A DNA stretch of 62,026 nt from Halovenus aranensis (GTDB lineage: Archaea; Halobacteriota; Halobacteria; Halobacteriales; Haloarculaceae): assembly GCF_900100385.1 (NCBI RefSeq), contig NZ_FNFC01000017.1:1-62026 (forward strand), in the 5' to 3' direction. Positions within the stretch are counted from its first letter, which is position 1. Each line of letters opens with the position of its first letter. Under the pieces are notes generated by a model. It was not told the origin of the DNA, did no database searches, and was given only the letters and a program-made list of their open reading frames with translations. Below are positions 17,294-25,999 of the stretch, piece after piece. The position numbers and the translations under genes were made by a program.

Positions 17294-18316
17294 TCAGTTC
17301 TCGTTGAGGTGGCCGGCGTTGTCGGTCACGTCTGGGTCGTCGGTCTCGTCTCCCGCCTGGCGCGAGTTGTCTGTCCCGGCCGGCTCTTCGATTGTGTGTA
17401 TCTCGTCGATGAGGTGTTCGATGCGCTGACTCTGCTCTCGGTTCGAGGTCAGGATGAGGTCAGAGAGGACGCCGAACATCACCATCTGCACGCCGAACAG
17501 GAGCGATACGCCTGCGGCGAGTGCGAGAACCTCGTGTGAGATGCCGGCAGCGACCCACCGGTAGACGACGAACGTCGCAAGTCCCGCGGCGGCGAGGATA
17601 CTCAGCCCGCCGATGCTCCCGAAATAAAAGAGCGGATTGTTCTTTTTCGCGAGGCGATACAGCGTCACGATGATGTTGCCTCCGTCACGGAACGGCCGTA
17701 GGTTCGTTTCCGACTCCGCTGGCCGTGGCTCGTAGGTGATTGGAACGACCTCCGTCCGGATGTTGTTGCGGACACACTCGACGGACATCTCGGTCTCGAT
17801 ACCGAACCCGTCTGCCGACAGCGAGAGTCGCTCGAACGACTCCCGCGTGAACGCGCGGTAGCCGCTGAGAATGTCGACCAGATTCCGGCCGTGAACCGTC
17901 CTGAACACGCTGTTGATGATACCGTTACCAATCTGGTTGAGACGAGTCATCGCCCCGGACTCCATGTCGGCGAACCGGTTGCCGATGACGTGTTCGGCTT
18001 CGCCGGTAAACAACGGTGCGAGGACCCTGCCAGCCTCCTCGGGGCGGTACGTCGAGTCGCCGTCGACGAGCAGAACGTACGGCTGTGAGATGTAGTTAAT
18101 TGCCTCGCGAACCGCCTGCCCTTTCCCGTCGCCGCTCTGGATGTGGACCGTCGCGCCCAGGTCTTCGGCAACCTGTCTGGTGCCGTCTTCTGAGCCGCCG
18201 TCGATGACGAGGATGTGCTCGAAGCCGACGGCGTTGAACCGCTCTATCACGTCGCCAATCGTCTCGGCTTCGTTGTACGTCGGGATGAGTACACAGACAT
18301 CCTCGTGGCGAATCAT
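17294..18316 (-). CDS. aglJ: S-layer glycoprotein N-glycosyltransferase AglJ-like (dolichol-phosphate hexose transfer)
   Basis: A 340-residue GT2-family glycosyltransferase: IPTYNEAETIG, VIDGGSEDGT, VDGDSTYRPEEA (metal-binding DxD region) and GNRFADMESGAMT, followed by two C-terminal membrane helices (about 228-250 and 260-285) and an acidic tail. The layout matches AglJ, which in Haloferax volcanii adds the first hexose to dolichol phosphate for S-layer N-glycosylation. No other agl genes are nearby, so assignment rests on sequence alone; a DPM1-like dolichol-phosphate mannosyltransferase is the alternative. A GGTTAAAAAAC element upstream (about 18346-18356) is the likely TATA box. Confidence 0.8.
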   Translation of the reverse strand: MIRHEDVCVLIPTYNEAETIGDVIERFNAVGFEHILVIDGGSEDGTRQVAEDLGATVHIQSGDGKGQAVREAINYISQPYVLLVDGDSTYRPEEAGRVLAPLFTGEAEHVIGNRFADMESGAMTRLNQIGNGIINSVFRTVHGRNLVDILSGYRAFTRESFERLSLSADGFGIETEMSVECVRNNIRTEVVPITYEPRPAESETNLRPFRDGGNIIVTLYRLAKKNNPLFYFGSIGGLSILAAAGLATFVVYRWVAAGISHEVLALAAGVSLLFGVQMVMFGVLSDLILTSNREQSQRIEHLIDEIHTIEEPAGTDNSRQAGDETDDPDVTDNAGHLNEN

Positions 18317-18437
18317 CTGGCTGTGGTCTACTACGCCGGTCGGGGGTTAAAAAACGTGGGTGTTCGTGAGTGTTGATAGGTCTGCCAGAACCACCGGGTC
18401 ACAAGCCGTTTGTACGCCTGCCGCTAAGGAACTACCA

Positions 18438-20270
18438 GTGACCAGCGAGGATTCAAATACGGACGAACACAGCGACACCGAGCTGTACGATACGCTCGAA
18501 GACCTGGGCCGCCCGGTGGTCAGCGCGACCCGGTACGCACAGGCAAACGACATCTCACAGGATGCGGCCACCGAACGGCTGGACAAGCTGACAGCAGAGG
18601 GCGTCGCACAGCGACTCGACGTGTCGACCGACCCCGTGGTCTGGTATCCCAGCGACTGGGCACGGATGACCGACCGCGAGCGCGTCGTCGTCTTTCCGGA
18701 GCGTCGCGAGCTGGTCGTCGACCATCCGACACAGCTCACCCGCGCACAGCTCTCGCAGTTCGCCCATCTCGTCGAGACGACCGGCTCCGGTGCGTACATG
18801 TACGAGATTCGCCAGGAAGATATCTGGCAGGCACCCTACGAGGCGTTCGAGGCGTTGCTGGAGACGGTCAGGGACGTGCTCCCCGAGCGTTACCCACACC
18901 TCGAAGAGTGGCTCGAAAGCCAGTACAAGCGAGCGAACCGGTTCACGATGTACACTCACGAGGACGGCTACGTCGTGCTGGCGGCCGAAACTGATGACCT
19001 CATGGGGAACGTCGCCCGGCAGAAACTCGACGACGACCAGTTGCGGGCACCCCTCTCTGAGACCGAAAGCTGGGTCGCAGAGGAGAGTGTTGCCGAGGTA
19101 AAGCGGGTCCTCTACGAAGCGGGGTATCCGGTACGTGACGAGCGCGACCTCGACAGCGGGGAGACTCTCCCCGTCGAGTTAGAACTCGATTTGCGGACCT
19201 ACCAGCAGGAGTGGCTCTCGAATTTCCTCGAAAGTCGCTCTGGCGTGCTGGTGGGACCGCCTGGAAGTGGGAAGACAGTCACTGCGCTGGCGGTGCTGGC
19301 TGCTGTCGAGGGCGAGACACTCATTCTGGTGCCGGGACGAGAGCTCGCGAGCCAGTGGCGCGAGGAGATTCTCGCACACACCTCGCTCACCGAGGAACAG
19401 GTCGGCGAGTATCACGGCGGCGAGAAGGAAATACGTCCGGTCACGATTGGGACCTACCGCACCGCGGGCATGGACCGACACAGACAGCTCTTTGGCAGCC
19501 GCGAGTGGGGACTCATCGTCTACGACGAGGTCCATCACATCAGCGCCCCAATCTATCGCCGCAGCACCGACCTCCAGACGCGCCACCGACTCGGGCTCTC
19601 CTCGAGTCCGGTGCGAGAAGACGACATGGAGAAAGACATCTATACACTTATCGGGCCGCCAATCGGGACCGACTGGGACTCCCTGTTCGAGGCCGGCTAC
19701 GTCGCCGAGCCGGAGGTCGAGATTCGATACGTCCCCTGGGACTCCGAGGACACGCAAAACGAATACGTCAGCACGGAGGGACACGCCCGACGCCAGGCTG
19801 CGGCGACGAATCCGGCGAAGCTGTCTGAACTCGAATACCTTCTCTCGTATCATCCAGACGAGCAAGCCCTGGTGTTCGTCGAGTATCTCGACCAGGGGCA
19901 GGCCTACGCCGACGCGCTCGACGCTCCGTTCATCAGCGGCGAGATGCCCCACGCCAGACGCGAGAAGCTATTCGAACAGTTCCGAAACGGGACGCTCTCG
20001 ACGCTCGTCGTCTCCCGCGTCGGCGACGAGGGTATCGACCTGCCGAGTGCGGAACTCGCTGTGGTCGCCTCTGGGCTCGGCGGGTCAAGGCGTCAGGGCA
20101 CCCAGCGTGCGGGCCGGACGATGCGACCGACCGGCCGCGCGCGGATGTACGTACTCGCGACCCGTGGGACACGAGAAGAGGAGTTCGCCCGCCAGCGGAT
20201 GCGGTATCTCGCACAAAAAGGGGTTCGTGTGACCGAGCGCGACGCCGAAGCGTTTGAGGCCGACAGTTAG
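18438..20270 (+). CDS. rad25: XPB/Rad25-type DNA repair helicase
   Basis: A 610-residue SF2 helicase. The N-terminal third is a damage-recognition-like domain; the helicase core has LVGPPGSGKT (271-280), VYDEVHH (DEVH box, 363-366), LGLSSSPVRED and a motif VI QRAGRTMRP near the C-terminus. Archaeal XPB homologues act in DNA repair, often with Bax1-type nucleases, none of which is seen here. I chose the GTG at 18438 (VTSEDSN); an ATG 26 codons upstream precedes a non-conserved stretch inside the promoter region shared with aglJ. The last four bases TTAG are shared with the stop codon of the convergent DUF373 gene. Confidence 0.88.
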   Translation: MTSEDSNTDEHSDTELYDTLEDLGRPVVSATRYAQANDISQDAATERLDKLTAEGVAQRLDVSTDPVVWYPSDWARMTDRERVVVFPERRELVVDHPTQLTRAQLSQFAHLVETTGSGAYMYEIRQEDIWQAPYEAFEALLETVRDVLPERYPHLEEWLESQYKRANRFTMYTHEDGYVVLAAETDDLMGNVARQKLDDDQLRAPLSETESWVAEESVAEVKRVLYEAGYPVRDERDLDSGETLPVELELDLRTYQQEWLSNFLESRSGVLVGPPGSGKTVTALAVLAAVEGETLILVPGRELASQWREEILAHTSLTEEQVGEYHGGEKEIRPVTIGTYRTAGMDRHRQLFGSREWGLIVYDEVHHISAPIYRRSTDLQTRHRLGLSSSPVREDDMEKDIYTLIGPPIGTDWDSLFEAGYVAEPEVEIRYVPWDSEDTQNEYVSTEGHARRQAAATNPAKLSELEYLLSYHPDEQALVFVEYLDQGQAYADALDAPFISGEMPHARREKLFEQFRNGTLSTLVVSRVGDEGIDLPSAELAVVASGLGGSRRQGTQRAGRTMRPTGRARMYVLATRGTREEEFARQRMRYLAQKGVRVTERDAEAFEADS

Positions 20271-21391
20271 CCTCGGTGTTCGAGGTTGTCGTACCCGACA
20301 CTGTTGACGTAGGCCGCGACACGAACGCCGACCAGACTGACAACGATACTGCTGAGGATGAACACTGCAAGCAGCGTCTCTGGCGCGACCGAGAACTGCT
20401 CGACCTCCAGCGGGCCGTAACTCATCGTCGGCACGACGAACGGGCCCGATACGTCCGAGCGCTGGATGACATAGGCCGCGAACCCGCGGACTGCGAGGCC
20501 GACCGCGACTGCGACGAACGGGAGGTTGATGTACGCCGACCCGATGTCGTCGTCGCGGATGACCTCATCGAGCAGGCGACCGGCGCTGGCGATGAGGGCT
20601 GCGCCAGTGAGCCACGGGATGCTGTCGTAGAGGAACTGCATCGACAACACCAACTCGCCGGCAGTGGCTCTGTCGAGCGACGACGCACCCAGCGCACCGA
20701 CGAACAGCCCCACCAACGCGAGCCCGCCGGCTACGACGTAGGTGACAAGCGAAACCTTGCCAGCGTACAGCGCGTCTCTGATGCTGGTCGACAGCGTGGC
20801 GAGCAGTGCGTCGATGTTGAGGCCCTTGTAGAGGAGAAAAAGCCCGACGACGGCGGCAATCGCACCGAACGAGACGGTGATACTGTCGAAGACCGCAAGC
20901 AGCGCCGGGAAGGCAAGGAGCGTCAACCCCAGTGGCACGAGTACCGTCTTCCGTAACTCCTCGTCTGCGAGGAACTGTTTGAGCAGATAGTACGTCGACT
21001 CGATGTCGCGAGCCTGTCTGACGACAACCCGGTCGATGGCGTCGACAGCTATCCGGCTCTCGATGATGGGAACGAGTCGCTCGTCTTCGGCGCTATCGAC
21101 GACGGCGACGGCCGAATCCGGCGAGTACATTTCCACGAGGTCGTCGACCTGTGCGGCGATAGCGCGGTTGAACGTGACCGTATCACCCTCGCCACACAGC
21201 ACCGCCAGCACCGTTTCGTCGTCGAGGTCGCGTGTGACCCGAAGCCCTTCGAGCAGACAGTTGACCCGGCTGTCCTCCGGGTCGTCGACGCCGACGGTCG
21301 TCACGAGGTCCTCGACTGCCTCGGCACCCACCACTGGCGGGTCAGCGTCGAGGTCGTCTCCCCGGTAGATACAGAGGACGAGGGTACTCAC
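20267..21391 (-). CDS. DUF373 family membrane protein
   Basis: A 374-residue protein of the archaeal DUF373 family. The N-terminal 135 residues are soluble and Rossmann-like (LVLCIYRGDDL, AEAVEDLVTT and DETVLAVLCGEGDTV). Then come about seven membrane helices, starting near KTVLVPLGLTLLAFPALLAV and ending with LLAVFILSSIVVSLVGV. Function is unknown. It is separated by 55 bp from the eIF2B-like gene upstream on the same strand. Its stop codon overlaps the stop of the XPB helicase gene. Confidence 0.82.
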   Translation of the reverse strand: MSTLVLCIYRGDDLDADPPVVGAEAVEDLVTTVGVDDPEDSRVNCLLEGLRVTRDLDDETVLAVLCGEGDTVTFNRAIAAQVDDLVEMYSPDSAVAVVDSAEDERLVPIIESRIAVDAIDRVVVRQARDIESTYYLLKQFLADEELRKTVLVPLGLTLLAFPALLAVFDSITVSFGAIAAVVGLFLLYKGLNIDALLATLSTSIRDALYAGKVSLVTYVVAGGLALVGLFVGALGASSLDRATAGELVLSMQFLYDSIPWLTGAALIASAGRLLDEVIRDDDIGSAYINLPFVAVAVGLAVRGFAAYVIQRSDVSGPFVVPTMSYGPLEVEQFSVAPETLLAVFILSSIVVSLVGVRVAAYVNSVGYDNLEHRG

Positions 21392-21446
21392 ACCTCCACC
21401 AATACGTGCCCGAAATAAAAATCCCTACAATCGTTTAAGCGACGAT

Positions 21447-22310
21447 TTACCCGAGTGATGCCGGGTCGATTGTCTCCTCGTCGGTCACGATACGGTCGAG
21501 CAACGCGACGGGCGTGGCGTCGTAAGCCGGATTCTCGATTTCGAACCCGTCGGCCGGCTCGCGCATCACTTCGCTCGTCGCTCGGTGTTCGTTCTCGAAT
21601 CGGAAACCGCCCTCGATGAGCTTCGCCCCGGAGCCGACAGAGACGACCGGAACGTCGGCGTCGGCTGCCGTCGCGGTCAGGGGATAGGTCCCGACTCGAT
21701 TGTACAGCGTTCGGTCGACGATGCAGGTCATCCCCACGACGACGCGGTCACACGCCGAGAGATAGCTCCCGGCAGCGCTGTCGACCACCAGCGTCGCTTC
21801 GACGCCGTCGGTCTCGGCCAGCCGACGGGCGGTCTTCCGACCGAGGTACCGCGGTCGGGATTCGGTCACGTAAACTGTGTACTCGCCCCCGTCTTCGACG
21901 GCTGTCTCTATCGCCGAGAGCACTGTCGTCGAGTAATCGTGTGTCAACAGCGTCTCCCGGTCGCCAAGCTGGTCAGCGAGTCGCCGGGCGGCCGCGTCTT
22001 TCCCTTGCTCGACGCGGTCGATGACCTCGTCGATGATTTTGGTCGTCCGTCGCTGTGTCGCGCTCACGGTGTCTGTGTCGCTCTCGTCGACTCTGCGGAC
22101 GATTTCTCGCTGCGTGTTGTGAAGCGAGGCGTGTGAGGGATTCGCCCGGCGGAGTGCGTTGCTGTTGCGTTCGAGGTTTCGTTTGTAATCGCCAATAGAG
22201 GGAAACTCTCTGTCGGTGACCGCACGGAGCGCTCGCGCGGCCTTGATTGCCACCTCCGAGGAACTGTGGGTCTGCATCTCGGCAATCTCCTCGGCTGTCT
22301 CGTCTATCAT
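21447..22310 (-). CDS. eIF2B alpha/beta/delta-like protein
   Basis: A 287-residue member of the eIF2B/MtnA/ribose-1,5-bisphosphate isomerase fold family. The C-terminal Rossmann part has YVTESRPRYLGRKTA, SACDRVVVGMTCI, YNRVGTYPLT and VPVVSVGSGAKL. In the isomerases of this family a catalytic Cys and an Asp (GAD-I) are expected. Here the first region reads LTHDYST, without Cys, and the second GMTCI, without Asp. An isomerase role is therefore unlikely, and a regulatory, eIF2B-like binding role is more plausible. Haloarchaeal genomes commonly label this family as translation initiation factor eIF-2B. Confidence 0.78.
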   Translation of the reverse strand: MIDETAEEIAEMQTHSSSEVAIKAARALRAVTDREFPSIGDYKRNLERNSNALRRANPSHASLHNTQREIVRRVDESDTDTVSATQRRTTKIIDEVIDRVEQGKDAAARRLADQLGDRETLLTHDYSTTVLSAIETAVEDGGEYTVYVTESRPRYLGRKTARRLAETDGVEATLVVDSAAGSYLSACDRVVVGMTCIVDRTLYNRVGTYPLTATAADADVPVVSVGSGAKLIEGGFRFENEHRATSEVMREPADGFEIENPAYDATPVALLDRIVTDEETIDPASLG

Positions 22311-22408
22311 ACCCGGACAAAGACACCCCTCGACAAAGGACTTTCTGGGTTCGACACCGTGTCGGCGAAACCCAACCCTATTAGACCGTCGCCGTCCCGT
22401 CTCTATCT

Positions 22409-22948
22409 ATGCTGGGTCGATTGGTCGAGTTCGGACTGATTCCCGTCTTCCTGTGGGCCGTCGCGATTGTACACCAGTTCGGGCACTACTACAGCGGGGG
22501 ACGTATCGTCAGTATCCCTCGCTCTGAGATGCGACTCGTCAGCCCGCTCGTGCCCCGGTATCTCGCCCTGCGAGGCGACGAGGGGTGGGTTCCGCCGTAC
22601 GATTTCGACCGATACCGGGCCTGTTACGAGCGCCACGAGCCGAGCTACGAGAACCTGGAACGGTTCGTTACCGGCGGTGAGATTATTCAGACGCTCGTGG
22701 TCGTCCCCGTTGCCCTTGTCTTGGGTGTCGCGGGCTTTCGTGGCCCTGCTGAGCTGTTGCTGATGAGTTCGATTGCGGTGACGCTGTTGTACGTGGCCGT
22801 CGACGCTGTCCGAACCTGGCGGAGCAACAGCCTCTCCGGTGATTACTCGGCGCTGTGGCACGTCTCCGCGCGAGTCCCGATTTTGCTGTTAGTCGCTTTT
22901 CTCTCGGTCCATCTGAGTGCGTTCTTCCTCCTCGCCCAAGTCGGGTGA
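22409..22948 (+). CDS. membrane protein resembling an M50 site-2 protease with altered HExxH
   Basis: A 179-residue protein with three or four membrane helices. The first helix contains AVAIVHQFGHYYSGG, which looks like the HEFGH zinc site of M50 site-2 proteases except that the catalytic Glu is Gln (H22-Q23-x-x-H26). After a soluble middle (about 33-85) come three more hydrophobic segments, with GDYSALWHVSARVP before the last. I do not recognise an M50 LDG motif. It could be a proteolytically dead relative, a metal-binding membrane protein, or chance similarity. The three genes that follow point the same way. Confidence 0.65.
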   Translation: MLGRLVEFGLIPVFLWAVAIVHQFGHYYSGGRIVSIPRSEMRLVSPLVPRYLALRGDEGWVPPYDFDRYRACYERHEPSYENLERFVTGGEIIQTLVVVPVALVLGVAGFRGPAELLLMSSIAVTLLYVAVDAVRTWRSNSLSGDYSALWHVSARVPILLLVAFLSVHLSAFFLLAQVG

Positions 22949-22989
22949 CTCGCCACGCCTATGGTTCTCGGTCTCTCAGAGGAGTCTGT

Positions 22990-23685
22990 ATGGACGCACT
23001 CTCGGCCGTCTCCGTGCGTGACAGGGCAATCTACCTCGACGGTATCCTCGTCGTCGCCGACCTCCACGTCGGGCGAGGCTCTGCCTCGAACGTCGAGTTT
23101 CCGGTCGGGGATGGAACCGAGATGGTCGAGCGCCTGGCCGGGCTCTGCGACGAGTTCGAACCCGAGACGGTGGTCTTTGCGGGCGACTTGCTTCACTCGT
23201 TCCGGACGGTTCCACGACAGGTCGAGGCGACCGTCGAGGGTCTGTGTGCAGCGGCACGGGATGCCGGGGCCGATACACTCGTGACACCTGGCAACCACGA
23301 TACGATGCTCGACGCCGTCTGGTCCGGCGAGACGACCGCCGAGTGCCAGATTACGGGCGAGACGGTCGTCTGTCACGGCCACGCTGCGCCGACGGCCGAC
23401 GCAGAGCGGTATATCGTCGGCCACGACCACCCGACAATCACCATCGAGGGCAAGCGTCGACCCTGTCTGCTCGCCGGTGACGACGTCTACGACGGCGCAG
23501 ACCTGCTGATGCTCCCGTCGTTTAACAGGCTCGTCAGGGGTGTCGAAATCAACGACATGGGAGCCAGCGACTTCATGTCACCACTCGTCCGGGACGTAGA
23601 CGCACTCGCCCCGGTCGTCCGAGACACCACGGCCGAAGAGACGCTGACGTTCCCGGTGCTTGGCGAACTTCGACACCGACTTTGA
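22990..23685 (+). CDS. calcineurin-like metallophosphoesterase
   Basis: A 231-residue phosphoesterase. All five family blocks are visible in order: DLHVG (D-x-H), GDLLHS, GNHDT, CHGHA and GHDHP, which together bind the two-metal centre. It resembles the archaeal ICC/YkuE-like single-domain group (COG1407 type). The substrate is unknown. The ATG at 22990 was chosen because VRDRAIYLDGILVVADLHVG follows closely; the upstream extension overlaps the previous gene in another frame. Spacing to the membrane gene before it is 41 bp, so the two may be co-transcribed. Confidence 0.88.
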   Translation: MDALSAVSVRDRAIYLDGILVVADLHVGRGSASNVEFPVGDGTEMVERLAGLCDEFEPETVVFAGDLLHSFRTVPRQVEATVEGLCAAARDAGADTLVTPGNHDTMLDAVWSGETTAECQITGETVVCHGHAAPTADAERYIVGHDHPTITIEGKRRPCLLAGDDVYDGADLLMLPSFNRLVRGVEINDMGASDFMSPLVRDVDALAPVVRDTTAEETLTFPVLGELRHRL

Positions 23686-23747
23686 CGGCGACAGCGGGCG
23701 CGTGCCCGTGAAGAAACACCTATAGCGCCACCGTCCGAGTGACAGAT

Positions 23748-24707
23748 ATGAGCAATCAGTCCCTGCGGACGCCCGCGAAGACGGCAGTCGAACAGTGCAT
23801 GGACCTCGACGCTGGCGAATCATTCCTCGTCGTCACCGACGAGAAACGCCAGGCAATCGGTGAAGCGCTCTACAGCGTCGCAAACGAAATTACCGACGAC
23901 ACCGCCATCGTCCGGTACCCTGTTGGCTCACAGCACGGCGAGGAGCCGCCCGAGGCGGTCGCGGCGGCAATGACTGGGGCTGACGTGGTCCTCGCACCGA
24001 CGACGAAGAGCCTGAGTCATACGACCGCTCGACAGGAAGCGACAGACGCCGGCGCACGCGCCGCGACGCTTCCCGGCATCACGGATGGCGTGTTCCTGAT
24101 GGGGCTCGACGCCGATTACGAGGCCATCCGCGAGGAGTGTGTGGCGATTTACGAACAAGTAGCTGACGCCGACGAGATTCGCGTGACATCTCCACAGGGG
24201 ACGGACATCACGCTCGAAGTCGGCGAACGCGACTGGCGAGAAGACACCGGCATCGTCCACGAGCCGGGCGCGTTCTCGAACCTCCCGGCGGGCGAGGTGT
24301 TCGTCAGTCCCGTCTCTGGTGACGGTACGGTCGTCGTCGACGGGACGATGATGCCCCACGGCGAGCTCACCGACGGGCAAACGGTCAGATTCGAGGTCGA
24401 AGACGGCTACGTGACTGACATCGACGACGAGGAAATCAGCGACCAGGTCGAGACGGCCGCTCAGGAGGTCGGTGACGCGGCCTACAACCTGGCCGAAATC
24501 GGCATCGGGACCAACACTGCTGTCACCGAACTCGTCGGCTCAGTCCTCCTCGACGAGAAAGCCGGCGGGACAGTCCACCTTGCTATCGGCGACAACCACG
24601 CCATCGGCGGCGACGTCGAGGCACCGCTGCACCTCGATGGAATCCTGCGAGAGCCGACCGTCTTCGCGGACGGGAGTCAGATTGCCCTGCCCGATTCGAA
24701 CGTATAA
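23748..24707 (+). CDS. M29-like aminopeptidase
   Basis: A 319-residue protein with hallmarks of the thermophilic/leucyl aminopeptidase M29 family: FSNLPAGEVFVSP (Glu ligand), GTMMPHGEL, YNLAEIGIGTN and LLDEKAGGTVHLAIGDNHAIGG (His ligand and the active-site helix). Such enzymes remove N-terminal residues from peptides using two metals in the cytoplasm. The ATG at 23748 is preferred; a GTG at 23739 would add three residues. It could finish degradation of peptides taken up by the Dpp-type importer elsewhere in the window. That link is inference. Confidence 0.85.
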   Translation: MSNQSLRTPAKTAVEQCMDLDAGESFLVVTDEKRQAIGEALYSVANEITDDTAIVRYPVGSQHGEEPPEAVAAAMTGADVVLAPTTKSLSHTTARQEATDAGARAATLPGITDGVFLMGLDADYEAIREECVAIYEQVADADEIRVTSPQGTDITLEVGERDWREDTGIVHEPGAFSNLPAGEVFVSPVSGDGTVVVDGTMMPHGELTDGQTVRFEVEDGYVTDIDDEEISDQVETAAQEVGDAAYNLAEIGIGTNTAVTELVGSVLLDEKAGGTVHLAIGDNHAIGGDVEAPLHLDGILREPTVFADGSQIALPDSNV

Positions 24708-24727
24708 CTCGGGACCGACTCCGACTA

Positions 24728-24733
24728 TTTATA
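24728..24733 (+). promoter_or_regulatory. TATA box TTTATA before the pilin-like membrane-anchored gene
   Basis: The box in ACTATTTATACC is centred 29 nt before the ATG at 24759, the spacing expected for a nearly leaderless haloarchaeal transcript. It indicates that this gene can be transcribed separately from the aminopeptidase gene. Confidence 0.6.
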
Positions 24734-24758
24734 CCGGAAGCCGGGACCAGAGCGGCGT

Positions 24759-25202
24759 ATGCGGGAAACATCTCTGCAGGCGGACAACCGCGCAATCGAA
24801 GGGTTGCCGATTCGGCTGGTCATCGCACTGGTGGTCGGCGTCGCCAGCCTCGCGGTGATGATGAACGTCATCTCGGGGCTGAACACCTTTGGCACGACCG
24901 AACTCGACACCAGCCCGGAGCCGGAAATCATCGAAGAAGAGACGACACAGGTGAACGTCACTGTGCTCGACCCCGACGGTCAACCCATCTCGAATGCGAC
25001 GGTCGTTGCAAAGAGCGATACGGCGATGCTCGACTCCACCTCATACGCGAAGACAGACGGCGACGGAGTCGCGACGCTCACCCTCGACCCCGAGCTACGG
25101 CCAAATCAGGGTGAAGGGACGATAGCGCTCGACATCAGGCCACCGGACGGCGATTACGCCGACAAGCAGGAGAACACCGGGATACTGGTCATCGACCCGT
25201 AG
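24759..25202 (+). CDS. membrane-anchored protein with Ig-like/carboxypeptidase-regulatory domain
   Basis: A 147-residue protein with a short charged N-terminus (MRETSLQADNRAIEGLP), one helix (IRLVIALVVGVASLAVMM), an acidic spacer and a beta-sandwich domain (VNVTVLDPDGQPISNATVVAKS, TDGDGVATLTL) like the carboxypeptidase-regulatory fold. The N-terminal anchor with G-L-P-I before the helix is pilin-like, but I cannot confirm a peptidase site. The domain should face outside. Its stop codon abuts that of the convergent methyltransferase gene (25203). It resembles a haloarchaeal DUF of unknown function. Confidence 0.7.
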   Translation: MRETSLQADNRAIEGLPIRLVIALVVGVASLAVMMNVISGLNTFGTTELDTSPEPEIIEEETTQVNVTVLDPDGQPISNATVVAKSDTAMLDSTSYAKTDGDGVATLTLDPELRPNQGEGTIALDIRPPDGDYADKQENTGILVIDP

Positions 25203-25934
25203 TCAGTCCCAGTCTATCCAGTCGAGCTCCCAGCCGCGTTTGCGGCGGGCGTCTCGCTGTGCGAACTCGCGGTCTTCGCGGTGGGTCCGGTTGCGCTCGA
25301 CGGAGCCGGCCTCCTCGCCGTCGACAAGCAGCGGCGCGAACGCGCACGTTCCGTGACGTTCGATGCCGCCGTTTGCGTCGACGACTGCAAGCGCCTGCTC
25401 GTGGGTGCCGTGAGGCATGACGAGTCTGCCGTCTTCGCTGAGTTGGTCGACTAACGCCTGGGGTGGGTTGACAGCTGCGGCTTCGACGAGAACTCTGTCG
25501 TAGGGGGCGTACTCCGGGAGACCGTCGGCGCCGTCTCGACAGTCGACGAGTACCTCGTCGTAGCCGGCGGCAGAGAGGTTCTCTCGGGCCTCGTAGACGA
25601 GCTTGCGGGTGATGTCGATGGCGTGAACGTGTCGGCTACCGACCATCTCGGCGGCGACAGCAGCCGTGTAGCCGACCCCGACACCGACGACCAGTACCGA
25701 GTCGTCAGCGTCCGGTGCCAGCAGTTCATACAGCCGGCCGACAGTGCTGGGTGCCAGCACACGGGTGCCAAACCGCTGGAATGGCCTGTCCGCATACGCA
25801 CCCCGGTCGTCGTCGATGAACTCGTGGCGGGGGACAGCACGCATCGCAACAGAGACAGCCTCACTCCGGACACACGCTTTGCTCTCGTGTTCGAGGCTGT
25901 CGACCATGTCGTCTCTGAGGACCGCGGCGTCCAT
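25203..25934 (-). CDS. diverged protein-L-isoaspartate O-methyltransferase paralogue
   Basis: A 243-residue class I methyltransferase of the PCMT group. It keeps VPRHEF, VVGVGVGYTAAVAAE (motif I, with GVGVGY instead of GTGCGY), HAIDITRKL and LVMPHGTHEQ. The substrate loop that reads GEGQTISAP in true isoaspartyl methyltransferases is RFGTRVLAP here, so isoaspartate specificity is doubtful. A charged C-terminal tail (EDREFAQRDARRKRGWELDWIDWD) is extra. It is the third gene of a minus-strand set after the zinc protein and the canonical pcm. Confidence 0.82.
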   Translation of the reverse strand: MDAAVLRDDMVDSLEHESKACVRSEAVSVAMRAVPRHEFIDDDRGAYADRPFQRFGTRVLAPSTVGRLYELLAPDADDSVLVVGVGVGYTAAVAAEMVGSRHVHAIDITRKLVYEARENLSAAGYDEVLVDCRDGADGLPEYAPYDRVLVEAAAVNPPQALVDQLSEDGRLVMPHGTHEQALAVVDANGGIERHGTCAFAPLLVDGEEAGSVERNRTHREDREFAQRDARRKRGWELDWIDWD

Positions 25935-25999
25935 ATCCCACCGTCGGTTTGCAACGTAATGAATCGTGCGCTCCTGGGGCGATTAGGCGGCCCACTCGC

